A DNA stretch of 64,000 nt from Streptomyces umbrinus (GCF_030817415.1 NZ_JAUSZI010000002.1:5208001-5272000), one strand, 5' to 3'. Numbered from the stretch's first letter, positions 51,597-60,376 are shown. Translations and numbers: made by a program. The notes: a model not told the origin generated them from the letters alone.

Positions 51597-52511
51597 CTAC
51601 GGCGCTTCGAGCCCGAGCGTGCTGACGCGGTTTTCGTACTCGCGGCGGGCTTTGCGCTGCGCCGGGATCGCTCCAGCGCCGCTCAGGAGCTGGCAGCGGT
51701 CGAGGAGTTGGCGGTGGATCGCCGGTACGGCGGTGACGTGCAGGTAGCCGGTGCCGCGTCGTACGGCCTGGCCGTGGTCGAGCGCGGCGCGCTCGGCGGG
51801 CTCCAGCTCGGTGGTGCGGAGGAAGTCGGCGACCTTGCCGGGCATGTCCAGCGCGACCGGTACTTCTGGAGCCGGGGCGCCCGGGTCGGCGGGCGTGTGC
51901 TCGGGCAGGAGGTCGGCGACTGCGGTGCGGATGGCGCCGCGGCTGACGCCGTGCTCGCGGGAGAGGGCGGCGATGGACTGGCCCTCCAGGTAGGCGGTGC
52001 GTACGTCGGCGATCGTCTCGCCCGCGAGGGCGGGGCGGCGTCCGCCCTTGTTGCCCTTGGCCTCGGCGGCCCGTAGCCCGTCGTACGTCAGCTCGCGCTG
52101 CAGGTCGCGTTGGAGTTCGCCGGCGGCCGCGAGGGTCTGCACCATGAATTTCACGGTGGACAGCAGCTCGCCGGTGCGGGGGTGTCGGGCAGTGAGGTCC
52201 ATGCCGGAGAACGCGCCGTCGTGGATGCGCAGCGCGAGGCGGCCCGCGTGCAGGACGTCGAGCACGTCGAGGATGTGGCCGGTGCCGCGCACCAGGCGGA
52301 ACATCTCGGAGATGTGCACGGTGTCGCCCGGCCGCGCGTACGCCAGCAGCTCGCCGAACTTCGGGCGCTGGAGCGGGTGGAGGCGGCTGGAAGTGCCGGC
52401 CTCCTCCTCGAACGAAATCGGGTTCTCGATCCCGGCCTCGTCCAGGACGAGGTTCTGCTGGTCGGTCGACTGCTGGTCGGTCGAGACCCTCTTGTAGACC
52501 AGGTTCGCCAT
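51597..52511 (-). CDS. Serine recombinase (resolvase/invertase family)
   Basis: A 304-residue small-serine-recombinase-like protein. The catalytic N-terminal domain starts MANLVYKRVSTDQQSTDQQ with the nucleophile Ser in RVST, then PGDTVHISEMFRLVRG and FMVQTLAAAGELQRDLQRE. A helix-turn-helix follows (TIADVRTAYLEGQSIAALSREHGVSRGAIRTAV). Beyond the usual 190 or so residues it has a C-terminal extension of about 85 residues of unknown function. ATG 52511 follows GAAAGGGGCC. No transposase or partner lies beside it; it may belong to a decayed element. Confidence 0.85.
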   Translation of the reverse strand: MANLVYKRVSTDQQSTDQQNLVLDEAGIENPISFEEEAGTSSRLHPLQRPKFGELLAYARPGDTVHISEMFRLVRGTGHILDVLDVLHAGRLALRIHDGAFSGMDLTARHPRTGELLSTVKFMVQTLAAAGELQRDLQRELTYDGLRAAEAKGNKGGRRPALAGETIADVRTAYLEGQSIAALSREHGVSRGAIRTAVADLLPEHTPADPGAPAPEVPVALDMPGKVADFLRTTELEPAERAALDHGQAVRRGTGYLHVTAVPAIHRQLLDRCQLLSGAGAIPAQRKARREYENRVSTLGLEAP

Positions 52512-52546
52512 CGGGGCCCCTTTCCGCGCGGAGGAATGGACCCTAT

Positions 52547-52656
52547 CTGTCGTCAAACCCCGTCATCAATCACCATCGGATCTGATTGGATTCGAGCCGC
52601 CCCGGACCCCCGGAACACCTGGGTTCATTGGACGCCCGCCACACCTGTCGTCAAAC
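52547..52656. repeat. 12-bp direct repeats upstream of the recombinase
   Basis: CTGTCGTCAAAC occurs at 52547-52558 and again at 52645-52656, 98 bp apart, in the gap between recombinase and GntR genes. Such spaced repeats can be subsites of a resolution site, but no symmetrical crossover core was identified. Confidence 0.5.
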
Positions 52657-52672
52657 GAGCGTTTGCCAACAC

Positions 52673-53335
52673 TCAGGCAGTGGTTCCGGCGACCACGTCG
52701 ACGGCGTGGCGGCGGTGGGCTGCGAAGAGGTTGAGGGCGGTGTTGGTGTCGCGGGCGCGCAGTGCGGTGACGAGTCCGTGGTGCTCGCGCGGGATGCAGT
52801 CGAGGTAGCCGGCGGTGCTGCGGCTGATCCGGGTCAGCAGGAACAGGTGGACCTGGCAGCGTATGCCGTCCCAGGCGTCGGCGAGGCGCTGGTGTCCTGC
52901 GGCGGCGAACACCGCGTCGTGGAAGGCGATGTCCAGGCGCACCATCTCGTGCGCATCGTCGGCCCGCTCCATCATGTCGGCCGTCTTCGCGATGGACGCG
53001 AGGTCCTCGTCCGAGGCGTGGGCGATCACCTGCCGTACGGCGAGGTCCTCCAACGCGCCGCGCAGGCTGTCGAGCTCAGCCACGTCCTCGGTGGACAGCG
53101 TCGTCACCGTCGTGCCCCGGTGCCACGCACAGTGCACCAGGCCCTCGCGCTCCAGCAGCCGCAGCGCCTCGCGCACCGGGCCGCGGCTGACATCCATCTC
53201 GCCGGACAGCTCCACCTCGCGCAACTGCTCGCCCGGGGCGTAGGCCCCGTTGAAGATGGCCTCGCGGATGCGGTCCGCGACCTCGTCGGCCAGACCCCGG
53301 CGGCGAGCCGGGGCCACCTTGCCCTGATCACTCAT
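52673..53335 (-). CDS. GntR-family regulator, FadR/FCD subgroup
   Basis: A 220-residue repressor. The winged helix is [28 protein letters not shown], then [29 protein letters not shown]. The FCD ligand domain follows ([41 protein letters not shown]), with metal-binding His/Asp pattern. It is divergent from a seven-gene operon, and two inverted operator arms lie between the starts, so it is most likely that operon's own regulator. ATG 53335 is chosen, with GGAGG a little far upstream. Confidence 0.9.
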   Translation of the reverse strand: MSDQGKVAPARRRGLADEVADRIREAIFNGAYAPGEQLREVELSGEMDVSRGPVREALRLLEREGLVHCAWHRGTTVTTLSTEDVAELDSLRGALEDLAVRQVIAHASDEDLASIAKTADMMERADDAHEMVRLDIAFHDAVFAAAGHQRLADAWDGIRCQVHLFLLTRISRSTAGYLDCIPREHHGLVTALRARDTNTALNLFAAHRRHAVDVVAGTTA

Positions 53336-53363
53336 GCCCGAATTGCACCTCCTCCACCAATGA

Positions 53364-53406
53364 CCTAATGTTAACATTCGGACGTTGTCGTGATGTCAAC
53401 ATTAGG
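53364..53406. promoter_or_regulatory. GntR operator pair ahead of the redox operon
   Basis: CCTAATGTTAACAT (53364-53377) and ATGTCAACATTAGG (53393-53406) are inverted 14-bp arms with one mismatch. The left arm also contains the perfect 12-mer palindrome AATGTTAACATT. FadR-type regulators bind such AT-rich palindromes. They lie 29 bp upstream of the GntR start and 58 bp upstream of the VOC gene. Confidence 0.75.
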
Positions 53407-53463
53407 ACAAGTCGAGCAGGATCGCCCACGGGCCGCTCCGCTCCCCGGCAGGAAGGCAGTGCC

Positions 53464-53895
53464 ATGACCGTTCTCGACTCCCCGATCCCCCGCTTCCACC
53501 TGGCCGTGCCGGTCGACGACCTGGCTGCCGCGCGCCGCTTCTACGGCGACGTCCTGGGCCTGGAGCAGGGCCGCAGTGCGGCCACGTGGGTGGACTGGAA
53601 TCTGCACGGCCATCAGTTCGTCACGCACCTCGCGCCGGAGCGCGCGCAGCGCATACACAATCCGGTCGACGGCCACGACGTACCCGTGCCGCACTTCGGT
53701 CTGGTTCTGACGGTCGAGGCCTTCCAGGAGTTTGCCGAGCGGCTGCGGGCGGCGGGCACCGAGTTCGTCATCGAGCCGTACGTGCGTTTCGCGGGCCAGA
53801 AGGGCGAGCAGTGGACGATGTTCCTCCTCGACCCGGCCGGCAACGCGCTGGAGTTCAAGGCGTTCGCCGACGACTCGCAGGTGTTCGCCGCCTGA
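53464..53895 (+). CDS. VOC-family (glyoxalase/dioxygenase fold) protein
   Basis: A 143-residue vicinal-oxygen-chelate protein. It keeps a metal triad: His in [12 protein letters not shown], His in [12 protein letters not shown], and Glu in [12 protein letters not shown]. The fold's [15 protein letters not shown] strand is present as [14 protein letters not shown]. Members act as glyoxalases, extradiol dioxygenases or antibiotic-binding proteins. It is first in an operon of redox enzymes and probably handles an electrophile or ring substrate. ATG 53464 follows GGCAGGAAGG. Confidence 0.85.
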   Translation: MTVLDSPIPRFHLAVPVDDLAAARRFYGDVLGLEQGRSAATWVDWNLHGHQFVTHLAPERAQRIHNPVDGHDVPVPHFGLVLTVEAFQEFAERLRAAGTEFVIEPYVRFAGQKGEQWTMFLLDPAGNALEFKAFADDSQVFAA

Positions 53896-53944
53896 CCAGC
53901 GGCCGGCACCGCCCACCCCCACACGCGAAAGACGGGACGAGCTC

Positions 53945-54598
53945 ATGAAGGTGTTCCAGATCGGCGCCGCCGGAGGAGTCGGCCGCCGCCTTACTCAACT
54001 CCTCACCGCACGCGGTGACTTTGTGACCGGCATGCACCGCGGGCCCGCTCAGGGCGAGACGGTGCGGGCGGTCGGCGGGACTCCGGTGGTCGGTGATCTC
54101 ATCGCCGACTCGGTCGAGGATCTGGCCGGCAAGATGCGCGGCCATGACGCCGTGGTCTTCTCGGCCGGCGCACACGGCACCGGTCAGGACAAGACGACCC
54201 TCATCGACGGCCGTGGCCTTCAAAAGGCCGCCGACGCGGCCGCGCTGGCCGGGGTGGCGCGGTTCGTCCTCGTCTCGGTGTTCCCCGACGCGCTGCGCGA
54301 CGGGACACGTAGTGAGGGCTTCGAGCACTACATCAAGGTCAAGAAGACCGCCGACGTCTATCTGACGCGCTCCGATCTGGACTGGCTGATCGTCCGTCCC
54401 GGAACCCTTCTGGACACCCCCGGCACCGGCCGGGTCACCGCCGGTCCCGCCGTCGAGTACGGCGACGTGCACCGCGACGACGTCGCCGCGTTCCTCGACG
54501 CCGCCCTGCACGCGCCGGCCCTCAGCCGCGTGATCGTCGAGCTCACCTCCGGTGACACCCCCGTCGCGGACGCCGTCACCCGCCTCGCGGCCGCCTGA
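53945..54598 (+). CDS. NAD(P)-binding SDR-like protein
   Basis: A 217-residue atypical short-chain dehydrogenase with NmrA/NAD(P)H-binding features. The dinucleotide loop is KVFQIGAAGGVGRRLTQLL at the start, followed by a Rossmann fold with HDAVVFSAGAHGTGQDKTTLIDGRGLQKAADAA. An active-site Tyr and Lys are less clear. Such proteins are often redox sensors or NAD(P)H-dependent reductases or isomerases. It starts 49 bp after the VOC gene, and a second protein of the same kind lies in the same operon. Confidence 0.83.
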   Translation: MKVFQIGAAGGVGRRLTQLLTARGDFVTGMHRGPAQGETVRAVGGTPVVGDLIADSVEDLAGKMRGHDAVVFSAGAHGTGQDKTTLIDGRGLQKAADAAALAGVARFVLVSVFPDALRDGTRSEGFEHYIKVKKTADVYLTRSDLDWLIVRPGTLLDTPGTGRVTAGPAVEYGDVHRDDVAAFLDAALHAPALSRVIVELTSGDTPVADAVTRLAAA

Positions 54599-54646
54599 GC
54601 TCACACCCGCACCTCAACCACAGCACCATCAGCAAGGAGAAGCACC

Positions 54647-55048
54647 ATGACCGCCATCGATTCCTACAGCCACGACGTCTCCGGCGAGAAGGAGTTCGGG
54701 TTCGCCCAGGCCATCAAGGTCGGCGACACGATCTACGTCTCCGGGCAGCTCTCGCACGACGAGCAGGGCAACTTCCTCTACCCGGGCGACTTCGACGCCC
54801 AGCTGAAGCAGTCCTACGCCAACTTCGAGAAGGTGCTCGCCCACTACGGCGCCACCCGCAACCAGGTCGTCTCCGAGACCCAGTTCATCGTGGACCTGCC
54901 GCGGTACAACATGGCGATGGCCGCGGCGAACCTGGCCTACTTCGGTGATCACCGCCCCACCAGCTCCACCATCGGCGTCGCGTCGCTGTTCTTCCCGGGC
55001 CAGCTCATCGAGGTCAACTTCATCCTCGACACCCGCCTGCCGGCCTGA
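54647..55048 (+). CDS. RidA-family protein lacking the conserved arginine
   Basis: A 133-residue trimeric RidA/YjgF-fold protein. The body is typical: FGFAQAIKVGDTIYVSGQLS, DAQLKQSYANFEKVLAHYGA, and VVSETQFIVDL. In RidA the C-terminal motif P-A-R-S-x-V carries the Arg that holds the imine substrate; here the equivalent stretch is PTSSTIGVASLFFPGQLIEV, with Ser at that position. It may therefore not be a 2-aminoacrylate deaminase. Other Rid subfamilies without the Arg act in catabolic operons. It starts 48 bp after the preceding gene. Confidence 0.85.
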   Translation: MTAIDSYSHDVSGEKEFGFAQAIKVGDTIYVSGQLSHDEQGNFLYPGDFDAQLKQSYANFEKVLAHYGATRNQVVSETQFIVDLPRYNMAMAAANLAYFGDHRPTSSTIGVASLFFPGQLIEVNFILDTRLPA

Positions 55049-55050
55049 TC

Positions 55051-55716
55051 ATGAAGGTCGTGATCGCCGGAGGGCACGGCAAGATCGCCCTCATCCTGGA
55101 GAAGCTCCTGACCGAGCGCGGCCACTCGGTGGCAGGGCTCGTACGGAACCCGGCCTACGCCGATGACCTTGCCGAGGCCGGCGCCGAGACCATCGTGCTC
55201 GACCTGGAAAAGGCCACGGTGAGCGAGCTCACCGAGCATCTGGCCGGGGCGAACGCTGTCGTCTTCGCCGCCGGCGCCGGGGCGGGCAGCGGATCGGCCC
55301 GAAAGGAGACCGTCGACCGCGACGCGGCGGTCCTCCTCGCGGACGCCGCCGAGGCTGCCGGAGTCGGCCGCTACCTGCTCGTCTCCGCCATGGGCGACCA
55401 CCTGCGGGCCGACCCGGCGGACTTCGAGCAGGAGTTCGGCATCTACATGCGGGCCAAGGCCGCCGCCGAGGACGCCATCCGCGCCCGGAGCAATCCCCGG
55501 GCGACGATCGTCCGCCCCGGCCTGTTGAACAACAATCCGGGGATCGGACGGGTCGACCTCGGTGACCGCATCGGCACCGGCCCGATTCCCCGCGCCGACG
55601 TCGCCGCCGTCCTGCTCGCCCTCCTCGAAGACCCCCGGCTGGACGGCCGGACCGTCGAGGTCATCGGCGGTCCCACCCCGATCGTGGACGCCCTGGACGC
55701 GCTCGCCGGCGCCTGA
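55051..55716 (+). CDS. NAD(P)-binding SDR-like protein, second copy
   Basis: A 221-residue Rossmann protein of the NAD(P)H-binding/YwnB group. Its dinucleotide loop is MKVVIAGGHGKIALILEKLL. Later come SVAGLVRNPAYADDLAEAGAETIVLDLE, ANAVVFAAGAGAGSG and LVSAMGDHL. It is distantly alike to the 53945 gene, perhaps by old duplication. The start is three bases after the RidA stop, a tight junction showing one operon. The enzymatic substrate is unknown. Confidence 0.85.
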   Translation: MKVVIAGGHGKIALILEKLLTERGHSVAGLVRNPAYADDLAEAGAETIVLDLEKATVSELTEHLAGANAVVFAAGAGAGSGSARKETVDRDAAVLLADAAEAAGVGRYLLVSAMGDHLRADPADFEQEFGIYMRAKAAAEDAIRARSNPRATIVRPGLLNNNPGIGRVDLGDRIGTGPIPRADVAAVLLALLEDPRLDGRTVEVIGGPTPIVDALDALAGA

Positions 55717-55815
55717 ACGCGTTCCGGACACCAGGAAGGGCCAGGTCAGCCACCGAAGGCGGAGGCCCGGCCCGACCGGGACAACCAGCACACCACCATG
55801 AAAGAAGACTCAGCC

Positions 55816-56925
55816 GTGAGTGCCCTGTTCACCCCCCTCAAGCTGCGATCCCTCCAGATACCCAACCGGGTCTGGATGTCCCCGATGTGCATGTACTCCG
55901 CTGCCCCCACCGGGCCGGAGACCGGTGTGCCGACAGACTTCCACCTCGCCCACCTGGCCTCCCGCGCGGCCGGCGGCGCGGGCCTGGTGATGGCCGAGGC
56001 CACCGGTGTCCGCCCGGACGGGCGGATCAGCCAGTGGGACCTGGGCCTGTGGAACGACCACCAGCAGGAGGCGTTCGCGCGGATCACCCAGGCCATCAAG
56101 GCCCACGGCTCTGTCCCGGCCATCCAGCTCGCGCACGCCGGCCGCAAGGCGTCCGTCGACAAGCCCTGGCTGTCCGACCGGGCCCTGCCCGAGAGCGAGG
56201 GCGGCTGGCAGCCCGTCGCCCCGAGCCCGATCGCGTACGACGGCCTGACCGTCCCCCACGAGCTGACCGTCGCCGAGATCCAGCAGCTCGTCCGCGACTT
56301 CGCCGACTCCGCCCAGCGCGCCCTGGCCGCCGGCTTCGAGGTCGCCGAGGTCCACGGCGCCCACGGCTACCTGATCAACTCCTTTCTCTCTCCGGTCTCC
56401 AACCACCGCACCGACGCCTACGGCGGCAGCTTCGCCAACCGCATCCGCTTCGCCCTCGAAGTCGTCGACGCCGTCCGCGCCGTGTGGCCCGCCGACCTGC
56501 CGGTCTTCTTCCGCACCTCCGCGACCGACTGGCTCACCGAGAACCCGGAGGACACGCGCGAGGGGTGGACCTCCGAGGACACCGTCCGCCTCGCCAAGGA
56601 GCTCCAGGCCCACGGCGTGGACCTGCTCGACGTGTCCACCGGCGGCATGGTCCGCGACGCGAAGATCGTCGCCGGTCCGAACTACCAGGTCCCCTTCGCC
56701 GCCCAGGCCCGCGACCAGGCCGGCATCCCTACCGCCGCCGTCGGCATCATCACCGAGCCGCAGCAGGCCGAGGACGTCATCGCCTCCGGCCAGGCCGACG
56801 CCGTCTTCCTCGGCCGCGAACTCCTACGCAACCCGTACTGGGCACAGCACGCCGCCCTCGCGCTGGGCGCCGAGCCGAACTGGCCGGACCAGTACGCCTA
56901 CGTCGTCAAGCGCCGCAAGCGCTGA
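55816..56925 (+). CDS. Old yellow enzyme family NADH:flavin oxidoreductase
   Basis: An FMN-dependent ene-reductase of the YqjM type (369 aa) that reduces activated C=C bonds. Visible are SPMCMYSA with the redox-tuning Cys, HLASRAAGGAGLVMAEATGV, QLAHAGRKAS, substrate-binding His pair in EVAEVHGAHGYLINSFLSP, and C-terminal phosphate-binding region VFLGRELLRNPYWAQHAA. GTG 55816 is preferred as it gives the family N-terminus SALFTPLKL and has AAAGAAG upstream. Neighbouring VOC, RidA and SDR genes suggest detoxification or breakdown of an unsaturated carbonyl compound. Confidence 0.92.
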   Translation: MSALFTPLKLRSLQIPNRVWMSPMCMYSAAPTGPETGVPTDFHLAHLASRAAGGAGLVMAEATGVRPDGRISQWDLGLWNDHQQEAFARITQAIKAHGSVPAIQLAHAGRKASVDKPWLSDRALPESEGGWQPVAPSPIAYDGLTVPHELTVAEIQQLVRDFADSAQRALAAGFEVAEVHGAHGYLINSFLSPVSNHRTDAYGGSFANRIRFALEVVDAVRAVWPADLPVFFRTSATDWLTENPEDTREGWTSEDTVRLAKELQAHGVDLLDVSTGGMVRDAKIVAGPNYQVPFAAQARDQAGIPTAAVGIITEPQQAEDVIASGQADAVFLGRELLRNPYWAQHAALALGAEPNWPDQYAYVVKRRKR

Positions 56926-57004
56926 CGCCCTGCCGCTTTCATCACCACCGGCCGCACTGTCCTTACCAGGGAAGACGTGCCGGACACCTCACACGGAGAT
57001 CCCC

Positions 57005-57748
57005 ATGAACCACCTTGAAGGCAAGGTCGTCGTCATCACCGGCGCCTCCTCCGGCATCGGCGCCGTCAGCGCCAAGGCACTCGCCGCCCGCGGCGCCAAA
57101 ATCGTCGCCGCAGCCCGCGGCCAGGAAGCCCTCGACCAGCTGGTCGCCGACATCGAGAAGGCCGGCGGCACCGCCGTCGCCAGGCTCACCGACGTCGCCG
57201 ACGCGCAGGACGTCCAGGCGCTGGCCGACTTTGCGGTCGAGCGGTTCGGGCGGATCGACGTCCTGGTCAACAACGCGGGCCTGATGCTGTTCTCCTTCTG
57301 GAAGGACGGGGCGATAGACGACTGGAACCGGATGATCGACGTGAACATCCGCGGGTACCTCAACGGCGTCCACGCCGTTCTTCCGGTGATGCTGCGCCAG
57401 AAGTCCGGTCACATCCTGAACATGGACTCGGTGGCCGGTCACCAGGTCGGCGACGGCGCCGGGGTCTACAGCTCCACCAAGTTCTTCGTCCAGGCCATGA
57501 CCGATTCCATGCGCAGGGAGCTCAGCGTCCGCGAAGGCATCAAGGCGTCCACGATCAGCCCCGGCGTCATCGACACCGGCTGGGCCGACAAGGTCACCGA
57601 CCCGATCGGACGCCAGGCCGCCCAGGAACTCAACAAGGTCGCGATCACCCCCGAGAGCGTGGCCGACGCCGTCGTCTACGCCCTCGACCAGCCCGCCGAC
57701 GTCAACGTCAACGACCTGATCATCTCCCCGGCCCGCCAGAACTGGTGA
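57005..57748 (+). CDS. Short-chain dehydrogenase/reductase
   Basis: A classical SDR (247 aa) with cofactor motif VITGASSGIGA, DVLVNNAGLMLFSFW, Ser in MDSVAGHQVG and the catalytic YSSTK (Tyr-x-x-x-Lys). Length and C-terminal NVNDLIISPARQNW fit the group acting on carbonyls or hydroxyls of small molecules. It lies 79 bp after the OYE gene, in the same direction. Confidence 0.9.
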   Translation: MNHLEGKVVVITGASSGIGAVSAKALAARGAKIVAAARGQEALDQLVADIEKAGGTAVARLTDVADAQDVQALADFAVERFGRIDVLVNNAGLMLFSFWKDGAIDDWNRMIDVNIRGYLNGVHAVLPVMLRQKSGHILNMDSVAGHQVGDGAGVYSSTKFFVQAMTDSMRRELSVREGIKASTISPGVIDTGWADKVTDPIGRQAAQELNKVAITPESVADAVVYALDQPADVNVNDLIISPARQNW

Positions 57749-57844
57749 CACGGTAACTCCCCACTCCCGCACGACAAGCAGAGAAGACGGCGGGCGGCCA
57801 CTCACACGGTCGCCCGCCACCCCGAAACGAGAGGACCACCGGCC

Positions 57845-58279
57845 ATGGCACAGGCGTACTGGAGCTCGGCCTTCACCAGCTCCGCAGAGGACATATGGGC
57901 CGTCGTACGACGGTTCAACGGGCTGCCCGACTGGCACCCGGCCATCCAGGACAGTGCTCTCGTCGAAGGCGAGAGCGAGTTCACGCCCGGCGCGATCCGC
58001 GTCCTGACCGGCACGGACGGCAACACCTACCGGGAACGCCTCGTGGCCCTGGACGACGCCCGACGGACCCTGACCTACGAGATCGTCGACGCACCGCTGC
58101 CAGTCAGCGGCTACCGCTCGACCCTCCAGGTCCAGACCGTCGCCGACACCGGCGGCTCCTTTCTTACCTGGCAGTCCACCTTCAACGCGGCCGACGGCAC
58201 CACCTCCGAAGAGGCCAGCGCGGTCCTCGAAGGCGCCTACGCCCAGGCCATCGTCGGCCCCCACAAGACCCTCGGCTGA
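57845..58279 (+). CDS. SRPBCC-family protein
   Basis: A 144-residue START-like (Bet v 1 fold) protein of the polyketide cyclase 2 kind. It starts with WSSAFTSSAEDIWAVVRRFNGLPDWHPAIQDS and has SGYRSTLQVQTVADTGGSFLTWQSTFNA. Such proteins bind hydrophobic ligands and may cyclise or hydrolyse them. It is the last of the same-strand genes from 53464, 96 bp after the SDR. ATG 57845 follows GAGAGGACC. Confidence 0.83.
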   Translation: MAQAYWSSAFTSSAEDIWAVVRRFNGLPDWHPAIQDSALVEGESEFTPGAIRVLTGTDGNTYRERLVALDDARRTLTYEIVDAPLPVSGYRSTLQVQTVADTGGSFLTWQSTFNAADGTTSEEASAVLEGAYAQAIVGPHKTLG

Positions 58280-58428
58280 CCCGCACCGACTAGCGCAGCG
58301 TTCCTTGATGCGCTCGCCTGGACCCGACGTGGGCGGAAGCCGGTACTTCTAGCAGGTCCGCCTGCCCGGCCGGACTATTTCGCGGATATCCGCGTGCGCT
58401 GTACAGCGGCGCCCCTACCGTCCAGCCC

Positions 58429-58908
58429 ATGCTGATCACGGGGGCGTGCGGAAGGGGCTGTCGAGTGGGGCGGGATCTGGGTCTGGACGGGGTGGTGGAC
58501 CACTTCACCCTGTCCGGCGACGAGGCGGGCTGGTTACAGAACAAGACCGGGGCCACGAGGCTGGGCTTCGCCGTTCAGCTCAAGTTTTGACCTGGCGCGG
58601 CCGGTTCCCCAAGATGCGCCTGGAACTGCCGCCCGACGCGGTCGAGCACGTCGCCAAACAGGTGGGCGTCGCCGCGTCCGAGCTGGGGTTCTACGACTTC
58701 ACCTCCCGCGCCGCGAAGCGGCACCGCAGCGAACTACGGGATCTGACCGGGTGGCACGAGTGCAGCCTGACCGACCAGGTCAAGCTCATCTCGCAGCTGG
58801 TGGACGTGATCTGGCACGACGAACGCCGCGAGGAACAGGTACGCGCCGAGCTGCTGCGGCAGATGTGCATGGACCTGATCGAGCCGCCGACCGCGGCCCA
58901 GGTCGCCG
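58429..58908 (+). pseudogene. Tn3-family transposase N-terminal remnant, frameshifted
   Basis: The first frame reads VVDHFTLSGDEAGWLQNKTGATRLGFAVQLKF then stops at 58588. Two bases appear lost, since the next frame continues TWRGRFPKMRLELPPDAVEHVAKQVGVAASELGFYDF. The rest to about 58908 carries ASELGFYDFTSRAAKRHRSELRD and ECSLTDQVKLISQLVDVIWHDERREEQVRAELL. This is the DUF4158 N-terminal domain of Tn3-type transposases, a protein normally near 1000 aa; no more of it remains. It is cut by the IS3 fragment. Confidence 0.8.
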
Positions 58909-59113
58909 TGAGTTCGGCGCGTTCGTCGCTGGTGAGACGGTCGTCGCGCTCGCCGGCGTCCGCCTCGGCCTGGCGGATCCAGCCACGCAGGGCCTCCGGG
59001 TGCACGCCGAGGTCGACGGCCAGCTTCTTGATCTGGGGCTTCGGCTCAGCGGTGCGATACATACGTACCGCACGCTCACGCAACTCAAGCGAGTATTTCC
59101 GGGGTGCAGCCAT
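58909..59113 (-). pseudogene. IS3-family orfA (helix-turn-helix transposase subunit) remnant
   Basis: Starts MAAPRKYSLELRERAVRMYRTAEPKPQIKKLAVDLGVHPEALRGWIRQAEAD and stops matching after DERAEL at about 58909, where it abuts the Tn3 remnant. Only the first 68 residues or so of orfA survive and orfB is absent, so it is inactive. 59114-59302 holds no gene, but TGACCTGCTGTCAACTTCC (59141-59159) may be the outer end of the element. Confidence 0.82.
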
Positions 59114-59302
59114 GGTCACAGGTCCTCTCATGAGTCCCATCTGACCTGCTGTCAACTTCCTCCGCATCCCGGGGGAACCTCAGTCCGCCTCCTCGCCCGC
59201 GGCGTGAGCACCGCTCGGACGAGCCAGGCTGCGCGGCGGCCGGGGAAGTCCGTCGAATGGCCGCCGAACAGCGGTGGACCCGGGGCCGGAGCGGGCGGTT
59301 GT

Positions 59303-60376
59303 TCAGTGGGTGATGGGGCGGAGCCGCTGTTCGAGGAAGGAGGTGACTGTCTTCCACGTCGGGGTCACGGGATGGGGAGGCGTGGCGTGCCCGTGGTGTG
59401 CGGACTCCGCGTAGGCACCCTGACGGGTTTCGTCGTCGGTGAGCATGTCCTGCAATGGGCCGTGTCCGGCTCGCGGGAAGGAGATCAGGCGCGCCTCGTC
59501 ACCCGCGGAGGCCAGCTTGTCGTAGAGCGAGCGGCCCTGGTGGTACGGCACGAAGGGGTCCTGTTCGCCGTGGAAGATCAGGAAGGGCGGGGTGCGCCGG
59601 TCGCCGATGTAGGTGAGAGGGTTCGCGGCGGCGACCTTGCCGGGGCAGTCCGTGATGGTGCACCCGAGCATCAGCGACTCGGGTGAGCGCGGGTCGGAGT
59701 GGCAGTCCGTCAGCCCGAACACCGAGTTGAACACCTTGCAGTCGTCCGGCATGTGGGCGTCCATCTGCAGGAAGTCCGTCGGCGGGTAGAACGGCACGGC
59801 TGCCTGGACCGCGCTGGAGGGGCCGCGTACGCCGACGTTGCCTTCGAGTGCCGGGATGTTCCCGGTGACGGCGGCCATCGCCGTGGTCCAGCCGCCGGAG
59901 GAATCACCCATGATGGCGAAGCGGTTCGGGTCGAGGTTGTAGGTCTTCGCGTTCGCGCGCAGCCATCGGATGGCGCCCTTGATGTCGTGCAGCTGGGCTG
60001 GGAACTGCGCCTGTGAGCTGGAGCGGATTGCCACGCCCGCGACCGCGAAACCGCGCGGGTTGAGCTGCCGGGCGACCTCGTCGGCTCCCGTGCGGCCACT
60101 GTCGGCCAGCCAGCCCGAGCCGCTGGAGAAGATCACCAGCGGGATCGGCCGCTGCGACCTGGGAACGTACAGGTCCAGTAGATGGCCCTGGGTGCCGGGT
60201 GGCTGGGCGGGGGCGTAGGCGAGGTCCTTGGTGATCGCCACATTCGTATGCGCTCGTGCGGGGGCGGCGACCCCGGCGGCCGTGCACAAAGCCACAGCCG
60301 CGGCGGCCGCCGCCAGCGCCCGCGGAACGCGCCCCGAGCGCGATTGTCGTTCGTGCAGCCGTGTGCGCAGAAGCAT
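59303..60376 (-). CDS. Secreted alpha/beta hydrolase (esterase-like)
   Basis: A 357-residue secreted hydrolase. The signal peptide (VPRALAAAAAAVALCTAAGVAAPARA) is followed by a mature domain with GHLLDLYVPRSQRPIPLVIFSSGSGWL, the nucleophile elbow GDSSGGW (Ser), PPFLIFHGEQDPFVPYHQG carrying the catalytic Asp and GHGPLQDML for the His. The HGGG oxyanion motif of lipases is replaced by SSGSG. It resembles BD-FAE or cutinase-like esterases. The gene stands alone, with 580 bp upstream before the ABC operon. Confidence 0.85.
   Translation of the reverse strand: MLLRTRLHERQSRSGRVPRALAAAAAAVALCTAAGVAAPARAHTNVAITKDLAYAPAQPPGTQGHLLDLYVPRSQRPIPLVIFSSGSGWLADSGRTGADEVARQLNPRGFAVAGVAIRSSSQAQFPAQLHDIKGAIRWLRANAKTYNLDPNRFAIMGDSSGGWTTAMAAVTGNIPALEGNVGVRGPSSAVQAAVPFYPPTDFLQMDAHMPDDCKVFNSVFGLTDCHSDPRSPESLMLGCTITDCPGKVAAANPLTYIGDRRTPPFLIFHGEQDPFVPYHQGRSLYDKLASAGDEARLISFPRAGHGPLQDMLTDDETRQGAYAESAHHGHATPPHPVTPTWKTVTSFLEQRLRPITH

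Noticed and set aside
52560..52640. A tRNA-like stretch (GGATTCGAGCC) as an integration site for the island
   Set aside because: No acceptor or anticodon stem could be drawn around it.
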